Shown here one piece after another: positions 1 through 8,758 of a DNA stretch of 64,000 nucleotides; the stretch's first letter is position 1; each line of letters begins with the position of its first letter. Source of the stretch: Cereibacter_A sp052244495 (GTDB taxonomy: Bacteria; Pseudomonadota; Alphaproteobacteria; Rhodobacterales; Rhodobacteraceae). The notes beneath the pieces are model-generated. The model searched no databases. It had not been told where the DNA came from and saw only the letters and a program-made list of their open reading frames with translations. Where the stretch lies: NCBI GenBank assembly GCA_052244495.1, contig JBQPXH010000001.1, one strand, 5' to 3'. A program made the position numbers and the translations under genes.

Positions 1-26
1 GCGGCGCTCCGGCGCGGACGAGGGAC

Positions 27-1655
27 TCAAGCAGCGTCACGACGCCCGCCTTTCGGTTCAAGGCCACGCTCGTCCTCCGAGGCGTCCAGTTCGAAGGCGT
101 ACCCGCCCTGCAGGGCGTCGGAAGACGCTGCTGCGGCCATCGGGCCTGTCGCCTCTGCCTCGTCGCGATCGATCCGGAAGTAGCCCATCATCTGCTGGAG
201 CGTTCCGGCCTGGCCGGACAGGAGGTCGGCGCTCGACGCCAGTTCCGTCGCCGCGGATGAGGTCTGCTGTGTCACGCTGTCGAGCTGCTGGATCGCCGTC
301 GCCACCTGCTGCGCGCCAAGAGCGAGTTCGCGCGAGGCGACCGAGATGCCGGTCACCAGGGTCGATGTCCTGTCGATGTCCGGAACGAGCTCGTCCAGCA
401 TCTGGCCCGCCGTTGTGGCGGTCCGGACGGTCCGAACCGACAGGCCGGAGATGTCTTCGGCTGCGGTCCGGCTGCGCTCGGCAAGCTTGCGGACCTCGGC
501 GGCCACCACCGCAAAGCCGCCGCCGTGTTCGCCGGCCCGCGCGGCCTCCACAGCGGCGTTCAGGGCAAGAAGATCGGTCTGGCGCGCTATCTCCTGCACG
601 ACCATGATCCGGTCCGCAATCGACTGCATGGCCTCGACCGCCTCGCCGACCGCCGCACCGGAGCTGCGCGCCCGCACGGCCGCCTCGCGCGCGATGACCT
701 CGGTGGCGCTGGCATTCTCGGCCGTCTGTCGAATGTTGGCGGTCATCTGCTCGACCGAAGCCGATGCTTCCTCGGTGGCGGAGGCCTGCTCCTGCGCGCC
801 TTGCGACAATTGCTCCGCGGTGGCGGCCATGGCCGAGCTTCCGGTCCCGACCTGACGCACGGTGTTGGCGACGACGCCCGTGACCTCACGCAGTTTCAGC
901 ACCATCCGGTTGCTCGACTCGATGAGCGTGCCGATCTCGTCGCCGGAAGTCAGGTGCGAGGTCTGGCGCAGGTCGCCCTCGGCAGTCCTTGCCGACAGGG
1001 CCACTGCCTGCTTCAGCCCGAGCATGATGGAGCGGATGATCCAGAAGGCCGAAGCCCCGCCAAGCGCGGCCGCCATCCCGAGGGCCACGACAAGGATGCG
1101 GATGGCCTTGTGGTTGGCTGTCTCTGCGGAGGAAACGGCATCGGCCACATCTGCAGCCCGCTCTTCGCGGAACTGGTTCAGGAGTTTCGAACGTTCCGAG
1201 CGGCTGGCGTCGGAGGCTGGATCGTGCAGGATGTTTGCCGCTCCGCCGAGGTCATAGAGCTTCGATCGCGCCATCGCCTGATCGTTGCGCTGCGATCCTT
1301 CGGCGTTGAGCTCGCCGATCCGGTTGAGCGCCTTCAGCTCGTCCGGGTCGGAGACCAGCCCCTGCAGTTCCGCCAGAAGTGCATCCCGTTCCTTCCGCGC
1401 CGCGACGAACGCCTGTTCGTATTTCTCCAGAGCGCCTTCCTCGGTCGCGATCATGTGGTCCCGGAGCGAAGCGGATTCGCGCTGCTGCTCGGAGATCATG
1501 CGCTCCGTCAGCAGGGCGACCGAGAAATCGACCTTCGCGATGTGCTGGAGCCGCGCCTCCATCGCACCGAACTCCTTGATGGCAATGCCGATGGAGAGCG
1601 CGAACAGCAGGAAGATCCCGGCGAAGATGGCGGTCAACTTGAACTTGATGGACAT
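27..1655 (-). CDS. Methyl-accepting chemotaxis protein (transmembrane chemoreceptor)
   Basis: 542 residues. A transmembrane segment lies at about residues 7-28, followed by a mostly helical periplasmic region to about 185 (four-helix-bundle type). A second membrane segment is at about 185-208, then HAMP, then the long coiled-coil signalling domain. The hairpin tip has the near-canonical IARQTDLLALNAAVEAARAG run, with Asp where most receptors have Asn. There is no C-terminal CheR/CheB pentapeptide; the tail is an acidic and basic extension. It should pass a ligand signal to CheA/CheW arrays. A strong AAGGAGG lies upstream of the ATG. No che genes are adjacent, so it is an orphan receptor. Family certain; ligand unknown. 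Confidence 0.95.
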   Translation of the reverse strand: MSIKFKLTAIFAGIFLLFALSIGIAIKEFGAMEARLQHIAKVDFSVALLTERMISEQQRESASLRDHMIATEEGALEKYEQAFVAARKERDALLAELQGLVSDPDELKALNRIGELNAEGSQRNDQAMARSKLYDLGGAANILHDPASDASRSERSKLLNQFREERAADVADAVSSAETANHKAIRILVVALGMAAALGGASAFWIIRSIMLGLKQAVALSARTAEGDLRQTSHLTSGDEIGTLIESSNRMVLKLREVTGVVANTVRQVGTGSSAMAATAEQLSQGAQEQASATEEASASVEQMTANIRQTAENASATEVIAREAAVRARSSGAAVGEAVEAMQSIADRIMVVQEIARQTDLLALNAAVEAARAGEHGGGFAVVAAEVRKLAERSRTAAEDISGLSVRTVRTATTAGQMLDELVPDIDRTSTLVTGISVASRELALGAQQVATAIQQLDSVTQQTSSAATELASSADLLSGQAGTLQQMMGYFRIDRDEAEATGPMAAAASSDALQGGYAFELDASEDERGLEPKGGRRDAA

Positions 1656-2132
1656 GCGCGCCCATTCCTCCTTGGGACGAACGGCATCAGCGATGCGCGG
1701 ACGACGTTAAGGGGGCGCGATCGGCGTCCCCACTCTGCTTCCGTTAACCATTACCGGAACGAGCCCCGGAAAGCGGTGCCGCGAGAGTTTGGCGATGGAC
1801 CTCATAGGAACAGGAGCCCATCCATCGGCATGCGTCGCGGCTGGCGGGCGGACGGCCTCGCAACCTGTCCATGTCCTTCGACGTGCATGGTCGATCCCGG
1901 GGATGCTGCGGGAGGCGGGCGCCTCGGGCGGCTGCCCGCCTGAGCGTCGCCGCGATGGAACCCGCTGAAGATCATCGCGCGCTTCCGGAAGGTTCTCCTC
2001 GCGGAGCGGCGCGATCTCGAGCCCGCGGGGCGATCATCCGGGCGCTGCGGATCGCGTCATGCTCCACGATACGTCCTGCTCCCGGGAGCGGCTCGCCGAC
2101 CTTGCCGCCATGCGCGGGGGCGACCGTCCGCG
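1656..2132. other. Intergenic region between the chemoreceptor and nhaC
   Basis: No convincing gene. It must hold the promoter of the minus-strand chemoreceptor and probably that of nhaC. A TTAACCAT octamer at 1744-1751 resembles a CtrA half-site, but one half-site is weak evidence. Confidence 0.5.
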
Positions 2133-2230
2133 GGTTCCCGCACCCTTGCCGGATCCGGTTGATGAGCCGGATCGGGGAACCGAAACGGCGGTTCCGGCGC
2201 TTCACCTGTAGTTGAAGCCAAGCCGGAGCC
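2133..2230 (+). promoter_or_regulatory. Structured nhaC leader with sequestered ribosome binding site
   Basis: GGTTCCC (2133-2139) pairs with GGGAACC (2175-2181), enclosing GATCCGG (2152-2158) with CCGGATC (2167-2173). A second hairpin pairs GGTTCCGGC (2190-2198) with GCCGGAGCC (2222-2230), extended by GCTTCA (2199-2204) with TGAAGC (2213-2218). This buries the only SD-like GGAG (2225-2228) before the ATG at 2235. GGAACC (2176-2181) can instead pair with GGTTCC (2190-2195), which would open both structures. That mutually exclusive layout is what riboswitches and thermosensors use. Pairing is read directly from the sequence; regulation is inference. Confidence 0.5.
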
Positions 2231-2234
2231 CCAG

Positions 2235-3725
2235 ATGGAAAAGCCGAGGTTCGATCCGCCGCCCCTTTCGATTGCCCTGGTGCCGGTGCTCCTGACGCTG
2301 GGCCTGCTGGCGCTGCAGCTGTTCTATTTCGGCGACTTCACCCCGCATATACCGCTGGTCATCGGGCTGGCCATCACCGGCCTTGTCGGCGTCCTGCGCG
2401 GTCAGACATGGCTCGATATCCGCGAGGGCGTCTTCCACGTCATCCATGTCTCGATGCCGTCCCTGTCCGTTCTGATCGTGGTGGGCATGATCATCGGCGT
2501 CTGGATCGCCTCGGGGACGGTTCCGACCCTGATCTACTACGGGCTCACGCTCCTGAACCCGTCGATCTTCCTGGCAGCGGCCATGATCCTCTGTTCGGTG
2601 GTCTCGCTGTCCCTTGGCACCAGCTGGGGCACGGTCGGAACGGTGGGTCTGGCCCTGATGGGGATCGGCGCGGGCTTCGGCATTCCGGCCTACTGGACGG
2701 CAGGGGCAGTGGTCTCGGGCGCCTTCTTCGGCGACAAGATCTCGCCCCTGTCCGACACCACCAACCTTGCGCCTGCCGTGACCGGCGTGAACATCTTCGA
2801 CCATATCCGCAACATGTTGCCCACGACGGTGCCCGCAATGCTGATCGCGCTGGTGGCCTATCTGGCGGCCGGCTACGCGCTGATGGGCTCCGGCGAGGCT
2901 TCCTTCGGCGCCATCGAGCGCATTACCGTGGAACTCGACCAGCGGTTCGAGATCGGCCTCGTGCCGCTCCTGCCCGCTCTGGTCGTCGTGGCGCTGGCAC
3001 TGAAGCGCAAGCCGCCGCTGCCCTCGCTCTTCGCGGGGGTGCTGGTGGGGGCGCTGATCGCGATCTTCCAGCAGGGCGCTGGCGTGCATGATGTCTTCAC
3101 CTACGCCCAGTCGGGTTATGCCATCGAGACCGGGGTTGCCGAGATCGACAGCCTGCTGAACGCAGGCGGCATCCAGTCGATGATGTGGACGATCTCTCTC
3201 ATGCTGATCGCGCTCGGCTTCGGCGGCGCGCTTGAACGAACGGGCTGCCTGGAGGCGATCATCACGGCGATCATCGCCCGGGTGAAGTCCTTCGCGGCGG
3301 TCCAGAGCTCGGCCATCGCCACCGCCTTTGCGACCAATCTGGTGGCGGGCGATCCCTATATCTCCATCGCGCTTCCGGGGCGGATGTATTCGCCGCTCTA
3401 TCGTGGCATGGGCTACTCGACGCTGAACCTCAGCCGCGCGGTCGAAGAGGGCGGAACGCTGATGAGTCCGCTGATCCCGTGGAATGCCGGAGGCGCCTTC
3501 GTGATTTCGGCGCTGGGACTGGGCATCATGTCGGGCGAGTTGCAGAACCTGCTCTACATCCCGCTCGCTTTCGCCTGCTGGACGGCGCCGGTGATCGGGG
3601 TCTTCTACGCCGTGACCGGTCTCTTCTCGCCGCGCGCCACCGATGACGAACGCGCCGGCTGGGAGAAATCGTCCGAGGACGTCATGGATCTGGAAGATCA
3701 TGCTCTTGCCGACAGCAGGGCCTGA
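2235..3725 (+). CDS. nhaC: Na+/H+ antiporter, NhaC family
   Basis: 496 residues with about a dozen hydrophobic membrane segments. It carries the family signature GDKISPLSDTTNLAPAV around residues 165-182, which is the main reason for the call. It should exchange internal Na+ for external H+ at the inner membrane, for sodium and alkaline pH tolerance. The start is the ATG at 2235, 6 nt after a GGAG that lies inside a hairpin (see leader). The gene stands alone; a minus-strand gene precedes it and the next genes are also on the minus strand. Substrate could differ, since some NhaC-family members exchange organic acids such as malate and lactate. Confidence 0.9.
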   Translation: MEKPRFDPPPLSIALVPVLLTLGLLALQLFYFGDFTPHIPLVIGLAITGLVGVLRGQTWLDIREGVFHVIHVSMPSLSVLIVVGMIIGVWIASGTVPTLIYYGLTLLNPSIFLAAAMILCSVVSLSLGTSWGTVGTVGLALMGIGAGFGIPAYWTAGAVVSGAFFGDKISPLSDTTNLAPAVTGVNIFDHIRNMLPTTVPAMLIALVAYLAAGYALMGSGEASFGAIERITVELDQRFEIGLVPLLPALVVVALALKRKPPLPSLFAGVLVGALIAIFQQGAGVHDVFTYAQSGYAIETGVAEIDSLLNAGGIQSMMWTISLMLIALGFGGALERTGCLEAIITAIIARVKSFAAVQSSAIATAFATNLVAGDPYISIALPGRMYSPLYRGMGYSTLNLSRAVEEGGTLMSPLIPWNAGGAFVISALGLGIMSGELQNLLYIPLAFACWTAPVIGVFYAVTGLFSPRATDDERAGWEKSSEDVMDLEDHALADSRA

Positions 3726-4005
3726 CGACATGGACACTCGGCGGCGCCGCAATCTGTTCGGGCACTACCGCCGAAGCCCGAGGCGGCGCGTTCACATGGC
3801 TCCCTGAGCGAGCATCTGGACCGATGTGGGGCAACAATCTGACCCAAGCTGCCCGTCGAGAGTGTCGCGACCGATATCTGCAGCCACGCCACGGGACTGG
3901 CGTGGTTGCTGCAACTGTCTCTACTTCCGGCGGGATGGAGCCGGAGGGTATGTGCGGCCCCGATCGGTCGAGCAGTGAAGTGACAACTGCCCGAGACGTG
4001 GGTGC
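3726..4005. other. Intergenic region after nhaC
   Basis: No gene supported. It contains an imperfect inverted repeat, about 10 of 11 bp, pairing GCAGCCACGCC (3880-3890) with GGCGTGGTTGC (3899-3909). No T-run follows; it could end nhaC transcription. Confidence 0.4.
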
Positions 4006-4027
4006 CCGGCGGCCCGAAGGCCGCCGG
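4006..4027 (-). terminator. Hairpin at the 3' end of operon A
   Basis: Perfect 9-bp stem CCGGCGGCC/GGCCGCCGG. On the minus strand the loop is TTCG, an exceptionally stable tetraloop context. It lies 10 nt past the stop of the SIS-domain gene. There is no T-tract, so it may act with Rho or as an mRNA stabiliser. Confidence 0.6.
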
Positions 4028-4037
4028 AGTGCAAGGC

Positions 4038-5051
4038 TCAATAGGCCACGCGCTTGTAGTAGCGGCGCGTGACAAGCGGGTGGTCGCGCATCACCTCGAG
4101 ATGAGCGCTCAGACGCTCCATCAGCGTGGCCATCACCGCGGGCGAGATCAGCGCGCGCACCTCCGGCGAGAGCGTCTGCGGGCAGTAGTCGGCCGTCGAG
4201 ATCACCGTCAGCCGGTCGGTATATTGACGCGCGAACTGCGCCACACGCTCGGCCAGCGGATCGTAGGCGTCCTCGCCGCGGAACAGCACGAGGCTCACCC
4301 CCGGCTCGATCAGCTCGAGCGGGCCGTGGAAGAAGTCCGACGCATGGACCGGCCGGGTGCGGATCCACTGCATCTCCTCGAGGATGCAGGTCGCGTAATA
4401 GAGCGCCTCGGGCCACATGTTCCCGGCGCCGGTGAACATGTGATAGTCGGCGCCTGCGATGATGCGCGCATGATCCTCGGCCTTGGGCTCGAAGGCCTTC
4501 TTGGCCGCGACGAGCGCCGCGGGAACCGTCTGAAGCTCGGCCACCAGCGCGTCGTAGTTGTCGATCTCGCCGCGGGCCTTCATCACCGAGAGCGCCACGA
4601 GCAGCGACTGGAGGTAGAAGCTCTCGGACGAGGTGTCGTCCTCGGCGAAGTTGACGAGCGCGGGGTTGCCGCCGAGGCCGAGTGGCGTATCGGCATGGCC
4701 CACCAGCGTGATGATTTTGGCGCCCACTTCCTTCAGCTTGCCGAGCATGGCCACGCTCTCCTTCGTGGTCCCCGAGAGCGAGGGCATCACCACGATGGAC
4801 TTGTCGGTGAGATTGGCCGAGCCGGTCAGGATCAACTCCGCCGGATAGTCCTTGAAGGTCGGGAAGCCCGAGCGACGGTGCAGCAGCTGGACGGCGGGCT
4901 CCATCAGATAGGCCACGCCGCCGGTGCCGAGGAAATAGAGGTTGGTCGCGCCCGCCGCGATGGCCGCGCCGATCTCGGCGTCGATCCGCGGCGCGAGCGC
5001 AACGGCGCCCGACTGGATGCGGAGGAAGCGGTCCTCGTTGAAATTTAGCAT
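4038..5051 (-). CDS. SIS-domain protein, fructosamine-6-phosphate deglycase-like
   Basis: 337 residues, two SIS domains. The sugar-phosphate loop SLSGTTKE is intact at residues 91-98, and the second half has PVHASDFFHGPLELIEPG at 235-251. Such proteins isomerise or deglycate phosphosugars; FrlB and FraB split 6-phosphofructosyl amino acids into glucose-6-phosphate plus amino acid. Glu226 and His242 are 16 residues apart, the spacing I recall for the catalytic pair of Salmonella FraB. It is the last gene of operon A. A weaker paralog opens operon B (20564-21502). The FrlD-like kinase that would make its substrate is in operon B. Deglycase is the best guess; a GlmS/AgaS-type aminosugar-phosphate deaminase is the alternative. 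Confidence 0.75.
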   Translation of the reverse strand: MLNFNEDRFLRIQSGAVALAPRIDAEIGAAIAAGATNLYFLGTGGVAYLMEPAVQLLHRRSGFPTFKDYPAELILTGSANLTDKSIVVMPSLSGTTKESVAMLGKLKEVGAKIITLVGHADTPLGLGGNPALVNFAEDDTSSESFYLQSLLVALSVMKARGEIDNYDALVAELQTVPAALVAAKKAFEPKAEDHARIIAGADYHMFTGAGNMWPEALYYATCILEEMQWIRTRPVHASDFFHGPLELIEPGVSLVLFRGEDAYDPLAERVAQFARQYTDRLTVISTADYCPQTLSPEVRALISPAVMATLMERLSAHLEVMRDHPLVTRRYYKRVAY

Positions 5052-5138
5052 GTCTGATCCTCTTGGTTTCGCCCCTCGGGGCAGGTGTGTGGGGCCCCGC
5101 CGCCGGCGTGGCAGGGGAAAGGGAAGGGGAGGCCGGGC

Positions 5139-6638
5139 TCAGGCCGAGAGCTCTGCCACCCGGGCGGCGAGCCTTTGTGCGGCGGCGTCGAGCGCGGCAG
5201 ACCTCGCGGCCCGCATCTCGGCATCCGCCGCAAGGCGCGCCTCCATGTCGGCGAGGAGTGCCGAGACCACCTCGGGCGCGGTGCCGCCCGCGACATTGCG
5301 TGCGCGCACCGCCTCGACCGGATCCATCCAGCGCCTGAGCCGCTCTTCGGGCAGATCGAAGCTGCGGCCGATCTCGGCTTCGGCCGCCTCGTTCAGCACC
5401 GCGACCGTCAGCTCCTCGGCGCCGCCGCCCGCGGCCAGCACCATCTGCACCGCGCGCCCCACGACATGATGGGCGTCGCGGAACGAGATGCCGAAATCGC
5501 GCACGAGCCCGTCGGCCAGATCCGTCGCGGTCGAGAAATTGGCCTTGCAGCGCGCCAGCAGCTTCTCGGCATCCGGCGTCGCGGTCTCGAAGATCAGCCG
5601 CAGGAGGGGCAGGGCGGCGGCGAACCGGGCGAAGGCGGGCCAGGCGTCGGCCACCCCCTCGCGCACGCTGTCGAGGCCGATCGAGTAGTTCGAGCCCTTT
5701 ACCGCCGCGAGCGTGCCCGCCAGAGCCCCGATGCTGCGCCCGGCCTCGGCCCGGAAATACTCGAGCGGCAGCATGTTCTTCTTCTGCGGCATGATCGAGG
5801 AGGTGCCCGCCACCCGGTCAGGGAAGGAGAGCGCGCCGAATTCCCAGGTGGTGAAGACATAGAGATCCTGCGCCACGCGCGAAAACAGCACCTGCGCGCT
5901 GGTGACGGCCCAGAGAAGCTCGGTCACGAAATCGCGCGAGGCCACGGCGTCGAGCCCCGGCGTAGCCGGCGCGGCAAAGCCCAGAAGGTCGGCCGTCTGG
6001 TCGCGGTCGATGGCGAAGGAGGTGCCGGCCAGCGCCGCCGAGCCGAGCGGGCAGGCGTCGAGCCGGTCGAGGACCGCCGCAAGCCGCTCGTGCTCGCGCT
6101 CCATCCCGCGGGCGACGTTGGCGAGGTAATAGCCGAAGGTGATGGGCTGCGCGGGCTGGAGGTGGGTGTAGCCCGGCATGACGGTCAGCACATGCCGCCC
6201 GGCCGCCGCGAGACAGGCGCGGCGGGCCTCTTCCATCGCGGCCAGAAGCGCGAGGCAGGTCTCGCGCGCGGCCATCCGGTCGAGCGTCGAGCCGATGTCG
6301 TTGCGGCTGCGCCCGACATGGAGCCAGCCCGCCACCGCCTTGCCCGCCACCTGCCCGAGCCGGTTCTCGAAGGCGAAGTAGCTGTCCTCGAACTGCGGAT
6401 CGAGGTCGATGGCGGCGGGGCCCTCGGCGCGGATCTGCGCGATGCCGCGCAGGATGTCGCGCGCGCAATCGGCCGGGATCAGCCCGCGGGCGGCCAGCAT
6501 CGCGGCATGGGCCTCGTTCAGCGCGCACATCCGCTCCAGCGCCGGGGCGTCGAAGCCCTTCATCGACGGCTCGTAGATGGTGCGGGCCACCTCGGCCGCG
6601 GTGCGTTCCGTCAGGCGGGAGCTCACGGAGTTCTTCAT
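5139..6638 (-). CDS. Argininosuccinate lyase-like C-N lyase (EDDS/iminodisuccinate lyase-like)
   Basis: 499 residues of the fumarase/aspartase superfamily. GRSRND is at 109-114, HLQPAQP at 159-165, and the signature SSIMPQKKN at 280-288. The residue after GRSRND is Ile, where biosynthetic ArgH usually has Gln. The protein is also longer than typical ArgH (about 460). These enzymes eliminate an amine from an N-substituted aspartate, releasing fumarate. Its start overlaps the stop of an MmgE/PrpD gene by ATGA, and an amino-acid ABC transporter is upstream. Known aminopolycarboxylate degraders pair an ArgH-like lyase with an MmgE/PrpD-family iminodisuccinate epimerase, which favours catabolism over arginine synthesis. 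The true substrate is unknown. Confidence 0.75.
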   Translation of the reverse strand: MKNSVSSRLTERTAAEVARTIYEPSMKGFDAPALERMCALNEAHAAMLAARGLIPADCARDILRGIAQIRAEGPAAIDLDPQFEDSYFAFENRLGQVAGKAVAGWLHVGRSRNDIGSTLDRMAARETCLALLAAMEEARRACLAAAGRHVLTVMPGYTHLQPAQPITFGYYLANVARGMEREHERLAAVLDRLDACPLGSAALAGTSFAIDRDQTADLLGFAAPATPGLDAVASRDFVTELLWAVTSAQVLFSRVAQDLYVFTTWEFGALSFPDRVAGTSSIMPQKKNMLPLEYFRAEAGRSIGALAGTLAAVKGSNYSIGLDSVREGVADAWPAFARFAAALPLLRLIFETATPDAEKLLARCKANFSTATDLADGLVRDFGISFRDAHHVVGRAVQMVLAAGGGAEELTVAVLNEAAEAEIGRSFDLPEERLRRWMDPVEAVRARNVAGGTAPEVVSALLADMEARLAADAEMRAARSAALDAAAQRLAARVAELSA

Positions 6639-8020
6639 CTGGGATCTTTCCGGTCGGTGAGGGCCAGGGGCAGGGCATCGAGCAATGCCCCGGCGGAGGG
6701 GAAATCGGTGGGCGAGAGGAGCCGCTGCCAGAGCGCGCGGGCCTCGGACGAGGGGGCCACGGGCGCGAGGCAGGCCGCGAACTTCTCCGCGAGCTGGGTG
6801 TCGGAAAGCGGTGCCGCGGCGCTGCCCGGGGCGGCCTCGCGGCGGCCGGTGAGGCGGGTGCCGTCGGCGGCGATCAGCGTCACGACGGCGCCCGTCGCGA
6901 TGCCGCTCGGGCCGCGGGGCAGGCTCTCGTCGGCCGTGACGCGGACGCGGGCCATCAGGGCGCGGATCTCCGGGTCGCGCGGGCCGAGCGCGTCGAAGGC
7001 CGCTGCCTCGAAGGCTTCGGGGCCGAGCCTACCCGTCCGCGCCGCCACGGCGAGGCAGTAGGCCAAGGAAAAGCGCGCGGCATCCGGGCTCGTGGGCAGG
7101 CCGGGGATCAGGATCGCGGGCACGAACGGATCGACCGCGCAGAGGATCTGGGCCGTGGGCGCGGCCATCCGCGCGCGCAGCGCCAGCAGCTCGGCCACCG
7201 CGGCATGGGTGGCGGTGCAGCTCGGGAAGAGCTTGGTCACGAAGCCCGGCGGCGGGAAGGCTCCGGGCAGGCGGAGCGGAGCGAGCGCCCCGCCCGTCAT
7301 GCGCTGGAGAAGCCCGCGCTCGCCGAAGAGCACGCCGGGCGCGGCCTTCCAACCCGCGGCGGCAAGCTCTGCCGCCCGCAGGCCGTTTGCGGCCGCAAGC
7401 CCCACCTGCAGCGGCTTGCCCTCGCCGCCGAAGGCTCCGCGCGGGCCGCCCGCGCCCGAGGCGGCAAGGCCCAGAGCCTCGGCCGCCTGCGCGGGAGAGA
7501 GCGCCAGAAGCCGCGCCGCCGCCGCCGCCGCCCCGAAGCTGCCGAGCACGGAGGTCGCGTGCCAGCCCGCCCGGTAGAGCGCGGGATTGGCCATGCTGCC
7601 CAGGGCCAGCATCATCCGGCAGCCGGTGAGGTAGGCATTGTTAAGGGCCTCGACAGAAGTTTCGGGGCACGAGGCCAGCGCCAGCACCGCGCCGAGGACC
7701 GGGGCAGAAAGATGGGCCATCGCCACCTCGGTCTCGTCATCGTCGAAATCGAGGAGGTGGGCGGCAAACGCTGCCATCAGCGCCACATCGGCCGGAGCCC
7801 CCTGAAGATTGCTGCCGGGCAGGCGTGCACGGCCGGGCGCGGCCGAGAGGCTCAGGGTCGCCGCCAGATCCGCCGCGCGCGGATCGGCAAGCCCTGCGAG
7901 CATCACGCCCAACGTATCGGCCAGCGGCCGCACCGCGGCTGCGCGCTCTGCCGGAGCGACGGGCGCGGCGCAGAGCTCCGCGAGCGCCGGAAGGGCCGCG
8001 AGGGAGGCGGGCGCATCCAT
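6635..8020 (-). CDS. MmgE/PrpD family protein, possible iminodisuccinate epimerase-like
   Basis: 461 residues, all-helical MmgE/PrpD-type protein, by overall resemblance (for example GSMANPALYRAGWHATSVLG and FPSCTATHAA). The family includes 2-methylcitrate dehydratase, cis-aconitate decarboxylase and iminodisuccinate epimerase. There is no prpB or prpC in the window, so methylcitrate cycling is unlikely. Being translationally coupled to an ArgH-like lyase matches the epimerase-lyase pair known from iminodisuccinate degradation. The role here would then be to racemise an N-substituted aspartate so the lyase can use it. The start is 2 nt from the stop of the upstream permease gene. Function is inference; the family call is safe. 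Confidence 0.7.
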   Translation of the reverse strand: MDAPASLAALPALAELCAAPVAPAERAAAVRPLADTLGVMLAGLADPRAADLAATLSLSAAPGRARLPGSNLQGAPADVALMAAFAAHLLDFDDDETEVAMAHLSAPVLGAVLALASCPETSVEALNNAYLTGCRMMLALGSMANPALYRAGWHATSVLGSFGAAAAAARLLALSPAQAAEALGLAASGAGGPRGAFGGEGKPLQVGLAAANGLRAAELAAAGWKAAPGVLFGERGLLQRMTGGALAPLRLPGAFPPPGFVTKLFPSCTATHAAVAELLALRARMAAPTAQILCAVDPFVPAILIPGLPTSPDAARFSLAYCLAVAARTGRLGPEAFEAAAFDALGPRDPEIRALMARVRVTADESLPRGPSGIATGAVVTLIAADGTRLTGRREAAPGSAAAPLSDTQLAEKFAACLAPVAPSSEARALWQRLLSPTDFPSAGALLDALPLALTDRKDPR

Positions 8021-8022
8021 CC

Positions 8023-8754
8023 TCAGGTCCTCACCGAGATTGCGGCGTCGATCTCATGTGCCCGGTCCTCGGCCTGCGCCCCGCTCGAGGCGGAATAGGG
8101 CTTCAGGAAATGGCGCTCGATGCGCCCACCCACCAGCGAGATCAGCGTGCAGAGGGTGAAATAGACCACGAGGATCGAACCGTAGACGAGATAGGCCGGG
8201 CTGCCGCCCTGCATGATGGTGGTCTGCTCGATCAGCACCTGGCCCGTGCGCAGAAGCTCCTGCGCCCCCACCACGGCCCCGAGCGAGGTGGCCTGAACGA
8301 GCGCCGTCAGAAGGCCCACATAGGGCGGCACGATCACCGGCATCGCCTGCGGCAGCGTCACGAGGAGGAGCGTCTTCACCGGGCCGAAGCCGAAGGCCGC
8401 CGCCGTCTCGCGCTGGCCCTTGCCCACGGAGGCCAGCCCTGCGCGCAGGATCTGCGCCCCGTTGGCCCCGCCCCAGACCGAGATCGCGAGGCAGCAGGAC
8501 CAGAACGGATTGAGCCCGAGCCCCGTCATGGGCAGCATGAAATAGACGAGCAGCACCGTCACCATCAGCGGCAGGTCGCGCAGCAGCTCGACCAGCGCAT
8601 AGCTCGCGCGGTTCACGAGCCGCGGCTTTGCCGTGATGCCCATGGTGAGGAGGATCGCGCAGAAGGTGCCGCCCATCGCCACGACCGCCGACATCTTCAG
8701 CGTCTCGATCAGTCCGCTGAAGAGGAAGACGCGATATTCGTAAAGCAGGTCCAT
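8023..8754 (-). CDS. Amino-acid ABC transporter permease (PAAT type)
   Basis: 243 residues with about five membrane segments. An EAA-type cytoplasmic loop (ETAAAFGFGPVKTLLLVTLPQA) contacts the ATPase. It belongs to the His/Glu/Gln family of polar amino-acid transporters, which use two different permease subunits. Only 4 nt separate it from the partner permease gene upstream. It would form the import channel with 8759-9427, powered by 10395-11147 and fed by 9488-10330. The catabolic genes that follow suggest the cargo is an amino-acid derivative rather than a free amino acid. Confidence 0.85.
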   Translation of the reverse strand: MDLLYEYRVFLFSGLIETLKMSAVVAMGGTFCAILLTMGITAKPRLVNRASYALVELLRDLPLMVTVLLVYFMLPMTGLGLNPFWSCCLAISVWGGANGAQILRAGLASVGKGQRETAAAFGFGPVKTLLLVTLPQAMPVIVPPYVGLLTALVQATSLGAVVGAQELLRTGQVLIEQTTIMQGGSPAYLVYGSILVVYFTLCTLISLVGGRIERHFLKPYSASSGAQAEDRAHEIDAAISVRT

Positions 8755-8758
8755 GGGA

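Noticed and set aside
1744..1751. TTAACCAT as a CtrA site for the chemoreceptor
   Set aside because: Only a single half-site with no partner at proper spacing; expected by chance.
2202..3752. Long minus-strand open frame opposite nhaC
   Set aside because: High GC with few stop codons gives long antisense frames. The translation is rich in Arg, Gln, His and Asp without any motif, while the plus frame is a clear NhaC.
5139..6638. Reading the ArgH-like gene as the biosynthetic argininosuccinate lyase
   Set aside because: Extra length, Ile after GRSRND, coupling to MmgE/PrpD and a catabolic operon all argue against it, though enzyme assay would be needed to exclude it.
6635..8020. MmgE/PrpD protein as 2-methylcitrate dehydratase
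   Set aside because: No methylcitrate synthase or lyase nearby; the neighbours are a lyase and an amino-acid importer.
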